A stretch of 10,830 nt of DNA from Oscillospiraceae bacterium (GCA_900768675.1 CAAGDT010000043.1:1-10830); one strand, 5' to 3'. Numbered from the stretch's first letter, positions 1-6,933 are shown. Notes: a model not told the origin generated them from the sequence alone. Translations and numbers: made by a program.

Positions 1-249
1 AAGAAATTTCTGTGCAAGATGACGGAAAATGTGCAAGGGGGCGTGCGGCAAAGGCGGTAGCCGCTAATTGTGCGGTGTTGCCTTATACTAATAACCGTTT
101 GAACGAAGGAAAAGATTTGCAGAAAGACGGTATCGAAATCGAGGAAAAGAAACGCAGGCGTACTGTATGTACGTCAAGTTTCTTTGACGACGATAGCGGT
201 GCCGGATTTCGGCAAAGATTTCCTGAGTTTAAATGGTTTTTAGTATTAA
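1..249. other. Structured region of unknown function left of the response regulator; no supported gene
   Basis: No convincing gene is seen here. A plus-strand frame is open from base 3 to the stop at 285-287, but it has no ribosome site, an odd lysine/arginine-rich composition, and it runs into the end of the response-regulator gene on the other strand. The DNA holds several short inverted repeats: GCGG/CCGC at 54-64, CGTCAA/TTGACG at 172-189 with a 6-base loop, and GCCG/CGGC at 201-213. None is followed by a T run, so no clear terminator for the leftward gene is visible. The mixture of small palindromes and a long accidental open frame would fit a genome-dispersed intergenic repeat or the fragment of a decayed gene. 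This is inference and needs a genome-wide search. Confidence 0.35.
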
Positions 250-1074
250 TTATTCTTCATCTCTTATTTTTGTATATTTGCCGTTAGAAAATTCCGCCCA
301 GGAAAACTGCGCCATATATTCACCTCTGAAGGAGTTGATTGCAGCAGCGTCAAGCTTTTCATAATCGTAGGCGTCGCATTTTATTTTCGTTATGTCGATT
401 GCAAGATGATTCCAGGTCTTGATGAGAATGTCATCAATTTCCGCTTCCTTAAGGGTCTTTTTCAGCGAGGCTACTATAGTTGTTACCATATTTTTTGTGC
501 TGCTGTCGTAGGGCATATCCTCCCAGAGAACGCAGGCAATTTCCTTCGTGGTAACCGAGGCTCCACGCCTGTCCACAAGGAAAGCAAGAAGCTCCTTTGC
601 CTTTTCACGCTCAAAGGTAAGGATTTCCCCGTCAATAAACACCTCGAAATTTCCGAAGGTGCATATTTTTATATCTCGTTCAAGAGGAGAAGGACTGCTT
701 TTCCAGTCTGCAACCATTTCATTCAGTACCTTCACAATATCCGAAGCAAGAATTGGTTTAAGCAAATACCCTTTAGCGTATAGTCCGAAAGCGTCAAAGG
801 CGTATTCACTGTATGCGGTACAGAAAATCAGTCGGACATTGGGAAAAAACTCCTTAAGCTGTCTTGCAAGCTCAAGACCGTTTGTTTTTCCAAGCTGTAT
901 ATCAAGAAAGGCATAATCGAGTGTATTTCCGCTTTCGTGAAGCTGTTTTGCCCAGGCTATCGCTTCGGAAGGCTTTCTGTCTCCGTGGATTTTTCCATCA
1001 GGAAAAACGATTTCAAGCTCGCCTACAAGGGATTCAAGGGCGGCACGCTCGTCGTCAACTGCCAAGATATACAT
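250..1074 (-). CDS. SARP-type (SAPR family) two-component response regulator: REC + winged helix + short BTAD
   Basis: The product is 274 residues. Residues 1-120 form a receiver domain with the acidic pair D7/D8, the phospho-acceptor D58 in the FLDIQLG strand, the switch threonine T86 (FCTAYSEY) and K106 (LLKP). Residues about 136-230 look like the winged-helix DNA-binding domain of SARP activators (strand ICTFGNFEVFIDG, then helices and the VLWED segment). Residues about 234-274 look like only the start of a BTAD domain, so the tail is short compared with full SARPs. The family (COG3947 type) activates promoters by binding direct repeats next to the -10. The ATG at 1072-1074 follows GAGG/CGAGG motifs. 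No histidine kinase lies in the window, so its partner is elsewhere or it is an orphan. It is divergent from the alarmone operon, whose promoter carries matching direct repeats, which makes it the leading candidate regulator. Confidence 0.93.
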   Translation of the reverse strand: MYILAVDDERAALESLVGELEIVFPDGKIHGDRKPSEAIAWAKQLHESGNTLDYAFLDIQLGKTNGLELARQLKEFFPNVRLIFCTAYSEYAFDAFGLYAKGYLLKPILASDIVKVLNEMVADWKSSPSPLERDIKICTFGNFEVFIDGEILTFEREKAKELLAFLVDRRGASVTTKEIACVLWEDMPYDSSTKNMVTTIVASLKKTLKEAEIDDILIKTWNHLAIDITKIKCDAYDYEKLDAAAINSFRGEYMAQFSWAEFSNGKYTKIRDEE

Positions 1075-1103
1075 ATCCTCGCCTCGTTTCTGGTGTTTTG
1101 ATT

Positions 1104-1132
1104 ATTATATCAGTAAAGAATTAAAATGTCAA
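1104..1132 (-). promoter_or_regulatory. Sigma-70 type promoter of the response regulator
   Basis: On the minus strand TTGACA (1132-1127) and TATAAT (1109-1104) are both exact consensus and are separated by exactly 17 bp. The -10 lies about 30 bases before the ATG of the response regulator. Unlike the other three promoters in the window it has a real -35 and no TTGTTGTCC repeat. The regulator is therefore probably made constitutively and controlled by phosphorylation (inference). Confidence 0.85.
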
Positions 1133-1284
1133 ATTGTTTTAAAAAACGTAAGAAACCGCCCTGAAAAGATGTGCGGAGAAGAGCTTATATTTCCCGGCGA
1201 AAAGGGCAAGGGTACAACAGCCATTTAAAAATACCAAAAAACTGCTGAAAAATCGGCGCATTTTTGTACTGTAAACAGGCTTAT

Positions 1285-1319
1285 TTGTTGTCCTTTTGTT
1301 GTCCTTTCCGGTGTATAAT
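1285..1319 (+). promoter_or_regulatory. SARP-like direct-repeat promoter of the six-gene operon
   Basis: TTGTTGTCC occurs at 1285-1293 and again at 1296-1304, a period of 11 bp. A consensus -10, TATAAT, lies at 1314-1319, 9 bp after the second repeat. The place where a -35 hexamer would sit (about 1291-1296) is inside the repeats and does not resemble TTGACA, as expected for an activator-dependent promoter. The first gene starts at 1361, about 35 bases after the likely transcription start. The same block of 25 bases recurs unchanged at 6998-7022. Binding by the divergent SARP-type regulator is inferred from the family's known preference for direct repeats of one helical turn. Confidence 0.82.
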
Positions 1320-1337
1320 ATATTATTATTTTATTGC

Positions 1338-1353
1338 AGGAGGTCTGCAAAGG
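1338..1353 (+). promoter_or_regulatory. Ribosome site deciding the acyltransferase start
   Basis: Two purine-rich motifs precede the gene: AGGAGG at 1338-1343 and AAAGG at 1349-1353. The second is 7 bases before the ATG at 1361, a normal distance. The in-frame TTG at 1334 lies upstream of both motifs and so is not the start. AGGAGG is 17 bases from the ATG, too far for an ordinary site, and may act as a standby site. Confidence 0.6.
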
Positions 1354-1360
1354 AAAAATA

Positions 1361-2617
1361 ATGGAAGATCTGGCGTTTTTTTACATTCACAGCAAAAACA
1401 ATATCAATACATACAGGGTTGAAATCGGATTAAAGGAAAAGGTCAGCAAAACGGCTCTTGAAAAAGCGGTTTTAGTTTCCGAAAAAAGATACCCCTATTT
1501 CTGCAGGAGGGTTATCCGTGACGAAAAAGGAAGGCTTGCCCTTGTTCATAACCACCTGCCCATAAAGGTAAGAGAGGGAAAGGGAGCTGTCTGTCTTGGA
1601 ACGCAGGAAGCGAACTTCCACTTTCTTTCCGTTGCCTTCAGCGGCGATACTATTTACTTTGACGGTTATCACGGACTTACCGACGGCGCAGGACTGCTGC
1701 CCTTTATAAAAACGATTCTCTGGTATTACCTTACGGAGTGCGGTCACAGCCTTTCTCCCGAGGGAATTAACCTTGCTGACAGCGAAATACCCGCTGAGGA
1801 AATCTGCGACCCTGTTCCGCAGGTTCCTTTTGAGGGAGTTGTCCCTATTTACAGTTATAATTCCGTGCCGCATCTCGACCTTACCGCCGAGGGTAAAAGG
1901 ACAGGGGATAAGCCCGCGGTTTACCGCATAAAAATTCCCGAGATACAGCTTATGCACTACATAAGCAGCTTTGACGGAAGTCCCGCAGCCTTTTTTTCCT
2001 CACTTCTGTACAAGGCTATTGCTGAAAATCACCCTGATACCGACAAGTATATCGTAGGCGGAACAGCGGTAAATCTGCGGGCTGCCTACGGGCTTTCGCC
2101 GAGGAACTACAATAATCTTGTTACCCTCGTCTATCAGAAATACGGCAGAAAAGCCGCTTCTATGGATTTAGGAAAGCTTACGGTTATAACAAGGGGCATG
2201 GTAATGTTAAGTACCCAGCCCGAAAACTTCCTTGCCGATTATAAGGGCAGGAAGCAGCTTCGTGAATATATGGCAGGACTGCCCGACGATAAGGCTCGGC
2301 TTGCCTTTATGAATAACATTATGGATAAATATGTAGAGGACACCTTTTCGATAAGCTATGTAGGACGTTCAGGCTGGGGTTCTCTCGGCGGCTATATTTC
2401 CGAGGTGTATATAACATCCGCTCAAGCAAAGGGCAGAGGCATAATGGTAGAAGTAAATACAGTCGATAATTGCTTTACAATCTCGTTTATGCAGAGCTTT
2501 ACAGGCGAAGCCTATATAAACGCATTTCTGAGGCTTCTTGATGAGGCGGGAATTAAATATGAAAGCTGCCCGCCGACGGATATTGTTGTATGTGATGTAG
2601 AAACATTTGCAGAATAA
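1361..2617 (+). CDS. Acyltransferase of the CAT/condensation/alcohol acetyltransferase superfamily
   Basis: The protein is 418 residues from the ATG at 1361. The key motif is HGLTDG at 104-109, matching the HxxxDG active-site signature of chloramphenicol acetyltransferases, NRPS condensation domains and alcohol acetyltransferase (AATase/PapA-like) enzymes; H104 would be the general base. The second half carries a segment around SYVGRSGWG that fits the second subdomain of this fold. The length is that of a free-standing two-lobed enzyme, with no carrier, adenylation or other NRPS domain nearby. It has no signal peptide or membrane segment, so it is probably cytosolic. It is first in the operon, 13 bases ahead of the alarmone synthetase. 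Acyl donor and acceptor cannot be told from sequence. Members of this superfamily can also be non-catalytic, but the intact motif argues for activity. Confidence 0.8.
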   Translation: MEDLAFFYIHSKNNINTYRVEIGLKEKVSKTALEKAVLVSEKRYPYFCRRVIRDEKGRLALVHNHLPIKVREGKGAVCLGTQEANFHFLSVAFSGDTIYFDGYHGLTDGAGLLPFIKTILWYYLTECGHSLSPEGINLADSEIPAEEICDPVPQVPFEGVVPIYSYNSVPHLDLTAEGKRTGDKPAVYRIKIPEIQLMHYISSFDGSPAAFFSSLLYKAIAENHPDTDKYIVGGTAVNLRAAYGLSPRNYNNLVTLVYQKYGRKAASMDLGKLTVITRGMVMLSTQPENFLADYKGRKQLREYMAGLPDDKARLAFMNNIMDKYVEDTFSISYVGRSGWGSLGGYISEVYITSAQAKGRGIMVEVNTVDNCFTISFMQSFTGEAYINAFLRLLDEAGIKYESCPPTDIVVCDVETFAE

Positions 2618-2630
2618 AGGAGGAACAGCT

Positions 2631-3701
2631 ATGAACATCAAAGACCGTATGATAATGGAGGACTACCGCAAGAACAAGGACGAATTTATCCGACTTGGGG
2701 ACATAGTCCACGAAATGCTGCGTAAAATCGCTTCCGACGCAGGTATTCTTGTTATGGGAATAGAGCATCGTGTAAAGGGCGAAAAAAGCCTTGAGGGAAA
2801 GCTCTACAAAAACGGCGACTGGTATCAGAAATTCGAGGACCTTACGGATATTTTAGGCGCAAGAGTAATCTGCTACTTCGGGGACGACGTTGATAAGTTC
2901 GGAAAGCTTGTGGAGGACGCATTTACAATCGACTGGGAAAATTCCTCGGACAAGCGGGCGCTTATGAAGGCGGATACCTTCGGCTATCTGTCGCTCCATT
3001 ACATCTGCTCTCTCCCCGAGGACAGGGGCTACCCCAAGGAGCTTTGCGGAAAGCGTTTCGAAATCCAGATAAGAACAATGCTCCAGCACGCATGGTCTGC
3101 AATCAACCACGACCTCGGCTACAAGAGCAAGTTCGGCGTACCGAGGGAGGTTACCCGTGAATTTGCAAGGCTTGCGGGGCTTATGGAAATTGCGGACGAC
3201 GAGTTTATCCGTGTAAGGGACACGATGAACAACTACACCGAAACAATCCGCGAGAAGATAAAGAGCGACTGCGCCGGCGACGTGCTTATCGACATAGTTT
3301 CAATCAACGAGTATATGCAGTTGAACAAGAAAATGCAGGACTTTATAGCGGAAATCGCAGCAATAGAAGGCTCTGAAATCACATTTGCCTCCGCAGACAA
3401 CTACATAAATCAGCTGAAATGGCTGAAAATCGAAACTATCGGCGATTTGCAGGAGGCTCTTGAAAAGAACCGTGAGCTTGCTCTTAAGCTTGCCGAAAAG
3501 ACCCTTAAGGGCAGCGAGCTTGACATTCTCGTTTCCAATACTGCCCTTCGTTTTCTCTGTCGTGCAGTACTCTTAAGCGGCGGCTATACCGAAGAGCAGG
3601 CGGCGGAGTTTATCTCCCTGTCCGTCCGCAAAAAGGAGCGTGCCGAAAGACAGGCAAAGCACCTTTTCAAGATGTACACAGATATAAAGCAGGGTGTGTG
3701 A
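2631..3701 (+). CDS. RelA/SpoT-domain alarmone (ppGpp) synthetase with helical C-terminal extension
   Basis: The protein is 356 residues. The ATG at 2631 is preceded by AGGAGG at 2618-2623. The synthetase fold covers about residues 40-170: R47/K49/K52/S53/K57 (EHRVKGEKSLEGKL, the ATP-binding basic motif), D73 in the LTDILGARVI strand, G118-Y119-S121-H123 (the GYxSLH guanine-binding motif) and the catalytic E144 with Q146, R148 and T149 (FEIQIRT). These would transfer pyrophosphate from ATP to GDP or GTP. There is no HD hydrolase, TGS or ACT domain, so it is not a long Rel enzyme. Residues about 200-356 are helical, charged and unlike a known regulatory domain to my eye, making it longer than usual small alarmone synthetases of the RelP/RelQ type (about 200-270 residues). 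One base separates it from the hydrolase gene, so the two activities are encoded as a split pair. Confidence 0.9.
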   Translation: MNIKDRMIMEDYRKNKDEFIRLGDIVHEMLRKIASDAGILVMGIEHRVKGEKSLEGKLYKNGDWYQKFEDLTDILGARVICYFGDDVDKFGKLVEDAFTIDWENSSDKRALMKADTFGYLSLHYICSLPEDRGYPKELCGKRFEIQIRTMLQHAWSAINHDLGYKSKFGVPREVTREFARLAGLMEIADDEFIRVRDTMNNYTETIREKIKSDCAGDVLIDIVSINEYMQLNKKMQDFIAEIAAIEGSEITFASADNYINQLKWLKIETIGDLQEALEKNRELALKLAEKTLKGSELDILVSNTALRFLCRAVLLSGGYTEEQAAEFISLSVRKKERAERQAKHLFKMYTDIKQGV

Positions 3702-3702
3702 T

Positions 3703-4269
3703 ATGACCGACGAGGAAAGATACAAAGCGGCGCTCCGATTTGCCACAGAAAAGCACAGCGGGCAGTACCGCAAAGGCGGCGAGCCTTATGTCACTCACCC
3801 CATAGCAGTTTCCGAAATGCTCAAAGAAAAGGGATATAGTACCGATTATCTTATTGCAGGGCTTTTTCACGACCTGCTTGAAGATACTGACGCCACGGAA
3901 GCGGAAATCGAGGCGTTGGGCGGCGCAAGGGTGCTTGAAGCGGTAAAGCTGCTCACAAAGCAAAAGGGATACGTTATGGCGGAATACGTTGCGGGCATAA
4001 AGGCAAATCCTATTGCCTTTGCGGTAAAGGCGGCGGACAGACTTCATAATCTCAAAAGCGCCTTTGTTGCAAGCGAGGATTTCAGGCGGCGGTATATTCT
4101 TGAAAGTATCGACTGGTATATGGATTTTTCCCCCGAAATTCCGAAGGCGGTAAAGGCTCTTGCCGAGTCGCTCAGCACGCCTATGTACGGACTTGACCTT
4201 AAATATCACCCCGTTGAGCCGCAGGAGCATTTACACGAAGGAGGGACAGTCCTTGACAAGAAAAAATAA
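3703..4269 (+). CDS. HD-domain alarmone (ppGpp) hydrolase, SpoT/Mesh1-like
   Basis: The protein is 188 residues. The ATG at 3703 lies one base after the synthetase stop, with AGGG at 3691-3694 as ribosome site; the in-frame GTG at 3694 would overlap that site and is less likely. The metal-dependent HD hydrolase signature of SpoT is complete: R23-K24 (YRKGG), H32 (YVTHP), H56-D57 (GLFHDLLED), E60-D61, D112 and N116 (KAADRLHNL). The H32 to H56 spacing of 24 equals that of Rel enzymes. This enzyme would remove the 3' pyrophosphate from ppGpp, opposing the neighbour's product. The size fits a stand-alone small alarmone hydrolase. Its 3' end overlaps the phosphatase start by 17 bases. The pair recalls ToxSAS toxin/hydrolase antitoxin loci, but a housekeeping-like on/off switch is equally possible. 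Confidence 0.9.
   Translation: MTDEERYKAALRFATEKHSGQYRKGGEPYVTHPIAVSEMLKEKGYSTDYLIAGLFHDLLEDTDATEAEIEALGGARVLEAVKLLTKQKGYVMAEYVAGIKANPIAFAVKAADRLHNLKSAFVASEDFRRRYILESIDWYMDFSPEIPKAVKALAESLSTPMYGLDLKYHPVEPQEHLHEGGTVLDKKK
4239..4255 (+). promoter_or_regulatory. Ribosome site and TTG start of the PP2C phosphatase
   Basis: AAGGAGGG at 4239-4246 is followed, about 6-7 bases later, by an in-frame TTG at 4253-4255. The following residues (TRKNKL, then a hydrophobic segment) look like a normal N-terminus of a membrane protein, positively charged on the inside. No ATG in this frame is as well placed. The start therefore overlaps the end of the hydrolase gene by 17 bases and suggests translational coupling. 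Confidence 0.75.
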
Positions 4270-6013
4270 GCTGATTAGCGCCGCTGTTGTTTTCCTGCTA
4301 AGCGCCATTCTGTTTTTCGGAATGACAATGCCTTTTCGGATATGGCTTGAAGCGGCGGAGATAACGGAAATGCGCCCCGTTACAGCCCTTACTCCCGTCT
4401 TAGGGCTTATATTCGGTTTTCCTGCGGCGCTTGGCTGCGCAGTTGGCAATATAACAGCCGACCTTATTTCCGGCTACGAGATTACCTACGCTCTTCTTAA
4501 CGGCGTACAGCAACTTTTCTACGGGCTGCTTGCCTATGTTCTATGGCGCAGGCTCAACAAGGAGCACGACGGCAGTGAGTTCTGTCTTGACAGCATTTCA
4601 AGGCTATTGAAGCTGTTTCTTGTAATGGCGGTTACAGCGGCGGTAAACGTGCTGATTTCAGCAGTTATCAACCATGTTTACAGCGTAGCAGACCTTATAA
4701 CCATAAACAGCCTTTACACCTTTGTGAACGTTTTCGACTCGGGAATAATTTTCGGCTGTCCTATGCTGATTGCAGGACATCTGCTCCAGCGAAAGCTCTA
4801 CAACGTAAGCCACGGCAAAAAGGAAAAGGTGGTTGTGTTCTCCCTTAACGAGCGAATGATACTGAACGCAATCATAACGGGGCTTGGTGTCTGCATAATG
4901 ATAGGCGCAGCGGTTTACATAACCGAAATGGTAGGAACAGAGGAAAAGGTGATAGGCTTATGGGGCAGGATTTTCCTTTTCCAGACTCTTGCGCTTAACC
5001 TCTATTTCGCTCTTTCAATGGGATTTATGTGGTTTACCGAGCGCAAGATTTCCCGCCCCGTTGAGCAGCTTGCACAGGTTGCAAGAGGCTACTACACCGA
5101 ACATTCGGAGGGCGAAGAAAAAGATAAGCTTTTAAGCGTTTGCAGGCAGTACGAAGGCGAAAATACCGAGGCGGGAACTCTTGCCCGCTCCTATATCGCT
5201 ATGATGAAGGACATTGACGGGTATATCGAAAATCTGAAAAAGGCTACTGCCGAAAAGGAACGTATAAACGCAGAGCTAAGCCTTGCGTCCGATATTCAGG
5301 CACACATGCTGCCCTGTATTTTCCCGCCCTTTCCCGACAGAAGCGAGTTTGATATTTTTGCCACAATGACTCCCGCAAAGGAAGTAGGCGGCGATTTCTA
5401 CGACTTCTTTATGACGGACGAGTCACATATTGCGGTGGTAATTGCGGATGTTTCGGGAAAGGGAGTTCCTGCGGCGCTATTTATGGTTATTGCAAAAACT
5501 CTTATCAAGAACTACGCACAGACGGGAATGACGCCCGCCGAGGTATTTACAACCGTCAACAGAACCCTTTGCGACGGTAACGACGCAGGACTTTTTGTTA
5601 CTGCCTGGATGGGGGTTCTCGACCTTAAAAGCGGTAAGCTTACCTATGTAAATGCAGGTCACAATCCGCCCATGCTTAAGCAAAAAGACGATAATTTTGA
5701 GTATCTTAAATCTCCCGCAGGCTTTGTGCTTGCAGGACTTGAAACCATAAAGTACAAGCAAAAGGAGATGTTTTTAGAGCCGGGTGACAGACTGCTTTTA
5801 TACACCGACGGAATTACCGAGGCTACCGACAGCAATAACACCCTTTACGGCGAGGAGCGGCTTAAGAGCTTTATGAACGGTCACCATAGCTTAATGCCCG
5901 ATGAAATGCTTAAGGGCATAAAATCGGATATTGACGGCTTTGTTGGTGAAGCGCCGCAGTTTGACGATATGACAATGCTTATGCTTGACTACCGTAAGCA
6001 GATGGAGGTGTGA
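4253..6013 (+). CDS. Membrane-anchored PP2C (SpoIIE/RsbU-like) serine phosphatase with HAMP-like linker
   Basis: The protein is 586 residues from the TTG start. About six or seven hydrophobic segments lie at roughly 7-27, 42-66, 72-97, 116-140, 155-177, 203-224 and 238-262. A HAMP-like and coiled-coil linker follows at about 263-345, starting with the RKISRPVEQL motif. The PP2C domain spans about 346-583 with the expected motifs: DIQAHMLP at 347-354, EVGGDFYDF with D381, IADVSGKG with D399, NAGHNPP, YTDG with D519, and FDDM with D571/D572. These acidic residues bind the two metal ions. By family knowledge it dephosphorylates a STAS antagonist, here most likely the product of 6443-6742. The N-terminal membrane block, with a GLIFGFPAALGCAVGN stretch, loosely resembles ECF-transporter S components and may sense a small molecule (inference). 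Confidence 0.92.
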   Translation: MTRKNKLISAAVVFLLSAILFFGMTMPFRIWLEAAEITEMRPVTALTPVLGLIFGFPAALGCAVGNITADLISGYEITYALLNGVQQLFYGLLAYVLWRRLNKEHDGSEFCLDSISRLLKLFLVMAVTAAVNVLISAVINHVYSVADLITINSLYTFVNVFDSGIIFGCPMLIAGHLLQRKLYNVSHGKKEKVVVFSLNERMILNAIITGLGVCIMIGAAVYITEMVGTEEKVIGLWGRIFLFQTLALNLYFALSMGFMWFTERKISRPVEQLAQVARGYYTEHSEGEEKDKLLSVCRQYEGENTEAGTLARSYIAMMKDIDGYIENLKKATAEKERINAELSLASDIQAHMLPCIFPPFPDRSEFDIFATMTPAKEVGGDFYDFFMTDESHIAVVIADVSGKGVPAALFMVIAKTLIKNYAQTGMTPAEVFTTVNRTLCDGNDAGLFVTAWMGVLDLKSGKLTYVNAGHNPPMLKQKDDNFEYLKSPAGFVLAGLETIKYKQKEMFLEPGDRLLLYTDGITEATDSNNTLYGEERLKSFMNGHHSLMPDEMLKGIKSDIDGFVGEAPQFDDMTMLMLDYRKQMEV

Positions 6014-6018
6014 GCGTG
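6004..6018 (+). promoter_or_regulatory. Ribosome site deciding the GTG start of the RsbW-like gene
   Basis: GGAGG at 6004-6008 lies at the end of the phosphatase gene. The first in-frame GTG (6010) is only one base away, too close. The next in-frame GTG (6016-6018) is 7 bases away and gives a start just after the phosphatase stop at 6011-6013. I prefer 6016. Confidence 0.65.
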
Positions 6019-6423
6019 ACAGAGAGAATATTTCCCGCCGATGAAAAGGCTCTTCCCGAGGTTATCGCCTTTACGGAGGAGGAGCTTGAAAAGGCGGAAT
6101 GCCCCATGAAAGCGGTTATGCAGATAGCCGTTGCAATCGAGGAGGTTTTCGTAAACGTTGCCCGTTACGCTTATCCCGATGGTAATGGAAAGGCTCGTTT
6201 TTCCATTGATTTCGACAGTACAAAAAGCGAAATCACTTTCTGTATGAAAGACAGCGGAATCCCCTTTAATCCTCTTGAAAAGCCCGACCCGGACGTTACG
6301 CTTTCTGCCGAAGAAAGAAAAATCGGCGGGCTTGGGATTTATATGATGAAAAAGACAATGGACAATGTCAGTTACGCCTATGAAAAGGGCGAGAACATAT
6401 TAACAATGGTAAAAAAGATTTAA
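6016..6423 (+). CDS. RsbW-like serine kinase / anti-sigma factor homologue (GHKL ATPase)
   Basis: The protein is 135 residues, normal for RsbW/SpoIIAB-type proteins. The N box is seen as IAVAIEEVFVNVARYAY with E42/E43 and N47. The G1 box is DSGIPFNP with D79 and G81, and the G2 box is GGLGIYMM at 104-111. All the ATP- and magnesium-binding residues are present, so it should be an active kinase that phosphorylates a STAS partner and, in its ADP or free state, binds another protein. It sits between the phosphatase and the STAS gene, the set needed for a partner switch. No sigma factor gene follows or precedes it, so its bound target is unknown. The target might be a sigma factor elsewhere in the genome or a different kind of protein. 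Confidence 0.92.
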   Translation: MTERIFPADEKALPEVIAFTEEELEKAECPMKAVMQIAVAIEEVFVNVARYAYPDGNGKARFSIDFDSTKSEITFCMKDSGIPFNPLEKPDPDVTLSAEERKIGGLGIYMMKKTMDNVSYAYEKGENILTMVKKI

Positions 6424-6442
6424 TCAGAAAGGAAATTTTGTT

Positions 6443-6742
6443 ATGACTATCAATGAAACAAGAAACGGCGAAGCATTAGTAATCGAGGTAGGCGGCAGAC
6501 TTGACGCTACAACCGCTCCCGAGCTTGAAAAGGCAATCGAGGGTATTCCCGCAGACGTTAAGGAGCTGGTAATTGATATGGAAAAGCTTGAGTACATATC
6601 ATCAGCAGGTCTGAGAGTTCTGCTTGCTGCTCATAAGAAAATGAGTGCGGTTGGAGCTATGCGGGTAAGAAATATCTGCGACGAGATTATGGAAATTCTT
6701 GATATGACAGGATTTACCGATATACTGTCTATCGAAGAATAA
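6443..6742 (+). CDS. RsbV-like STAS-domain anti-anti-sigma protein
   Basis: The protein is 99 residues, the usual size of a single STAS domain. The motif YISSAGLRVLL at 51-61 is the phosphorylation loop. S54, two residues before the conserved glycine G56, aligns with the phosphoserine of RsbV. S53 is an alternative. The RsbW-like neighbour would phosphorylate it, the PP2C protein would dephosphorylate it, and the unphosphorylated form would bind the RsbW-like protein. An AAAGG site at 6428-6432 precedes the ATG by about 10 bases. It is the last gene of the operon, 19 bases after the RsbW-like gene. Nothing appears broken or missing. Confidence 0.93.
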   Translation: MTINETRNGEALVIEVGGRLDATTAPELEKAIEGIPADVKELVIDMEKLEYISSAGLRVLLAAHKKMSAVGAMRVRNICDEIMEILDMTGFTDILSIEE

Positions 6743-6849
6743 TATATAGGAGTATAGTTTCAGGAGCTGCGTTGCCGCAAGAGTTATGGTGAAGCTTTCC
6801 GATAAGCAAAACCTCGTAACCGCAGGCTGCAACAGAAGAATATTCCGTT

Positions 6850-6869
6850 TTGATAAATAGTTTTATCAA
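6850..6869. repeat. AT-rich perfect inverted repeat
   Basis: TTGATAAA at 6850-6857 pairs with TTTATCAA at 6862-6869 around a 4-base loop (TAGT), giving a perfect 8-bp stem. It is too AT-rich and lacks a following T run, so it is not a strong terminator alone. It might be an operator or part of the 3' end structure of the operon RNA. Confidence 0.5.
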
Positions 6870-6892
6870 CCGCATATTTTCAAAATAAGCAG

Positions 6893-6933
6893 GACAAGAA
6901 ATCCCGTCTGCCAAAAGGCAGACGGGTCTTGTC
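6893..6933 (+). terminator. Long GC-rich hairpin after the operon; terminator-like but without T run
   Basis: CCCGTCTGCC (6903-6912) and GGCAGACGGG (6917-6926) form a perfect 10-bp stem with an AAAA loop. It is extended by an outer 7-bp stem, GACAAGA (6893-6899) with TCTTGTC (6927-6933), leaving only a 3-base AAT bulge on the left arm. The plus strand continues with GTATGG, so the usual T tract is missing. It may end the operon RNA by another route, stop 3' exonucleases, or act as a bidirectional barrier before the peptide promoter. Confidence 0.5.

Noticed and set aside
12..287. Open frame of 91 codons on the plus strand at the left edge
   Set aside because: No ribosome site, low-complexity basic stretch, overlap with the end of the response-regulator gene, and no recognisable domain; treated as unproven.
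1169..1228. Tiny plus-strand frame of 19 codons between the divergent promoters
   Set aside because: No ribosome site and no promoter pointing at it; the sequence does not look like a leader or signal peptide.
1248..1265. AAAAAT/ATTTTT inverted repeat upstream of the operon promoter
   Set aside because: Short AT-only stem expected by chance in this AT-rich stretch; not present upstream of the other two matching promoters.
1838..1844. Single GTTGTCC inside the acyltransferase gene
   Set aside because: No second copy at an 11-bp step and no TATAAT 9 bp downstream, so it is not counted as a site.
2631..4269. Calling the synthetase/hydrolase pair a toxin-antitoxin system
   Set aside because: Both enzymes are also compatible with ordinary alarmone control. 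The pair lies in a larger regulated operon and the synthetase is longer than the typical ToxSAS I know; left as an option only.
6786..6860. Small plus-strand frame of 24 codons after the STAS gene
   Set aside because: Weak upstream purines and no similarity recognised; it ends inside the loop of the AT hairpin. Could be a chance frame or relic.
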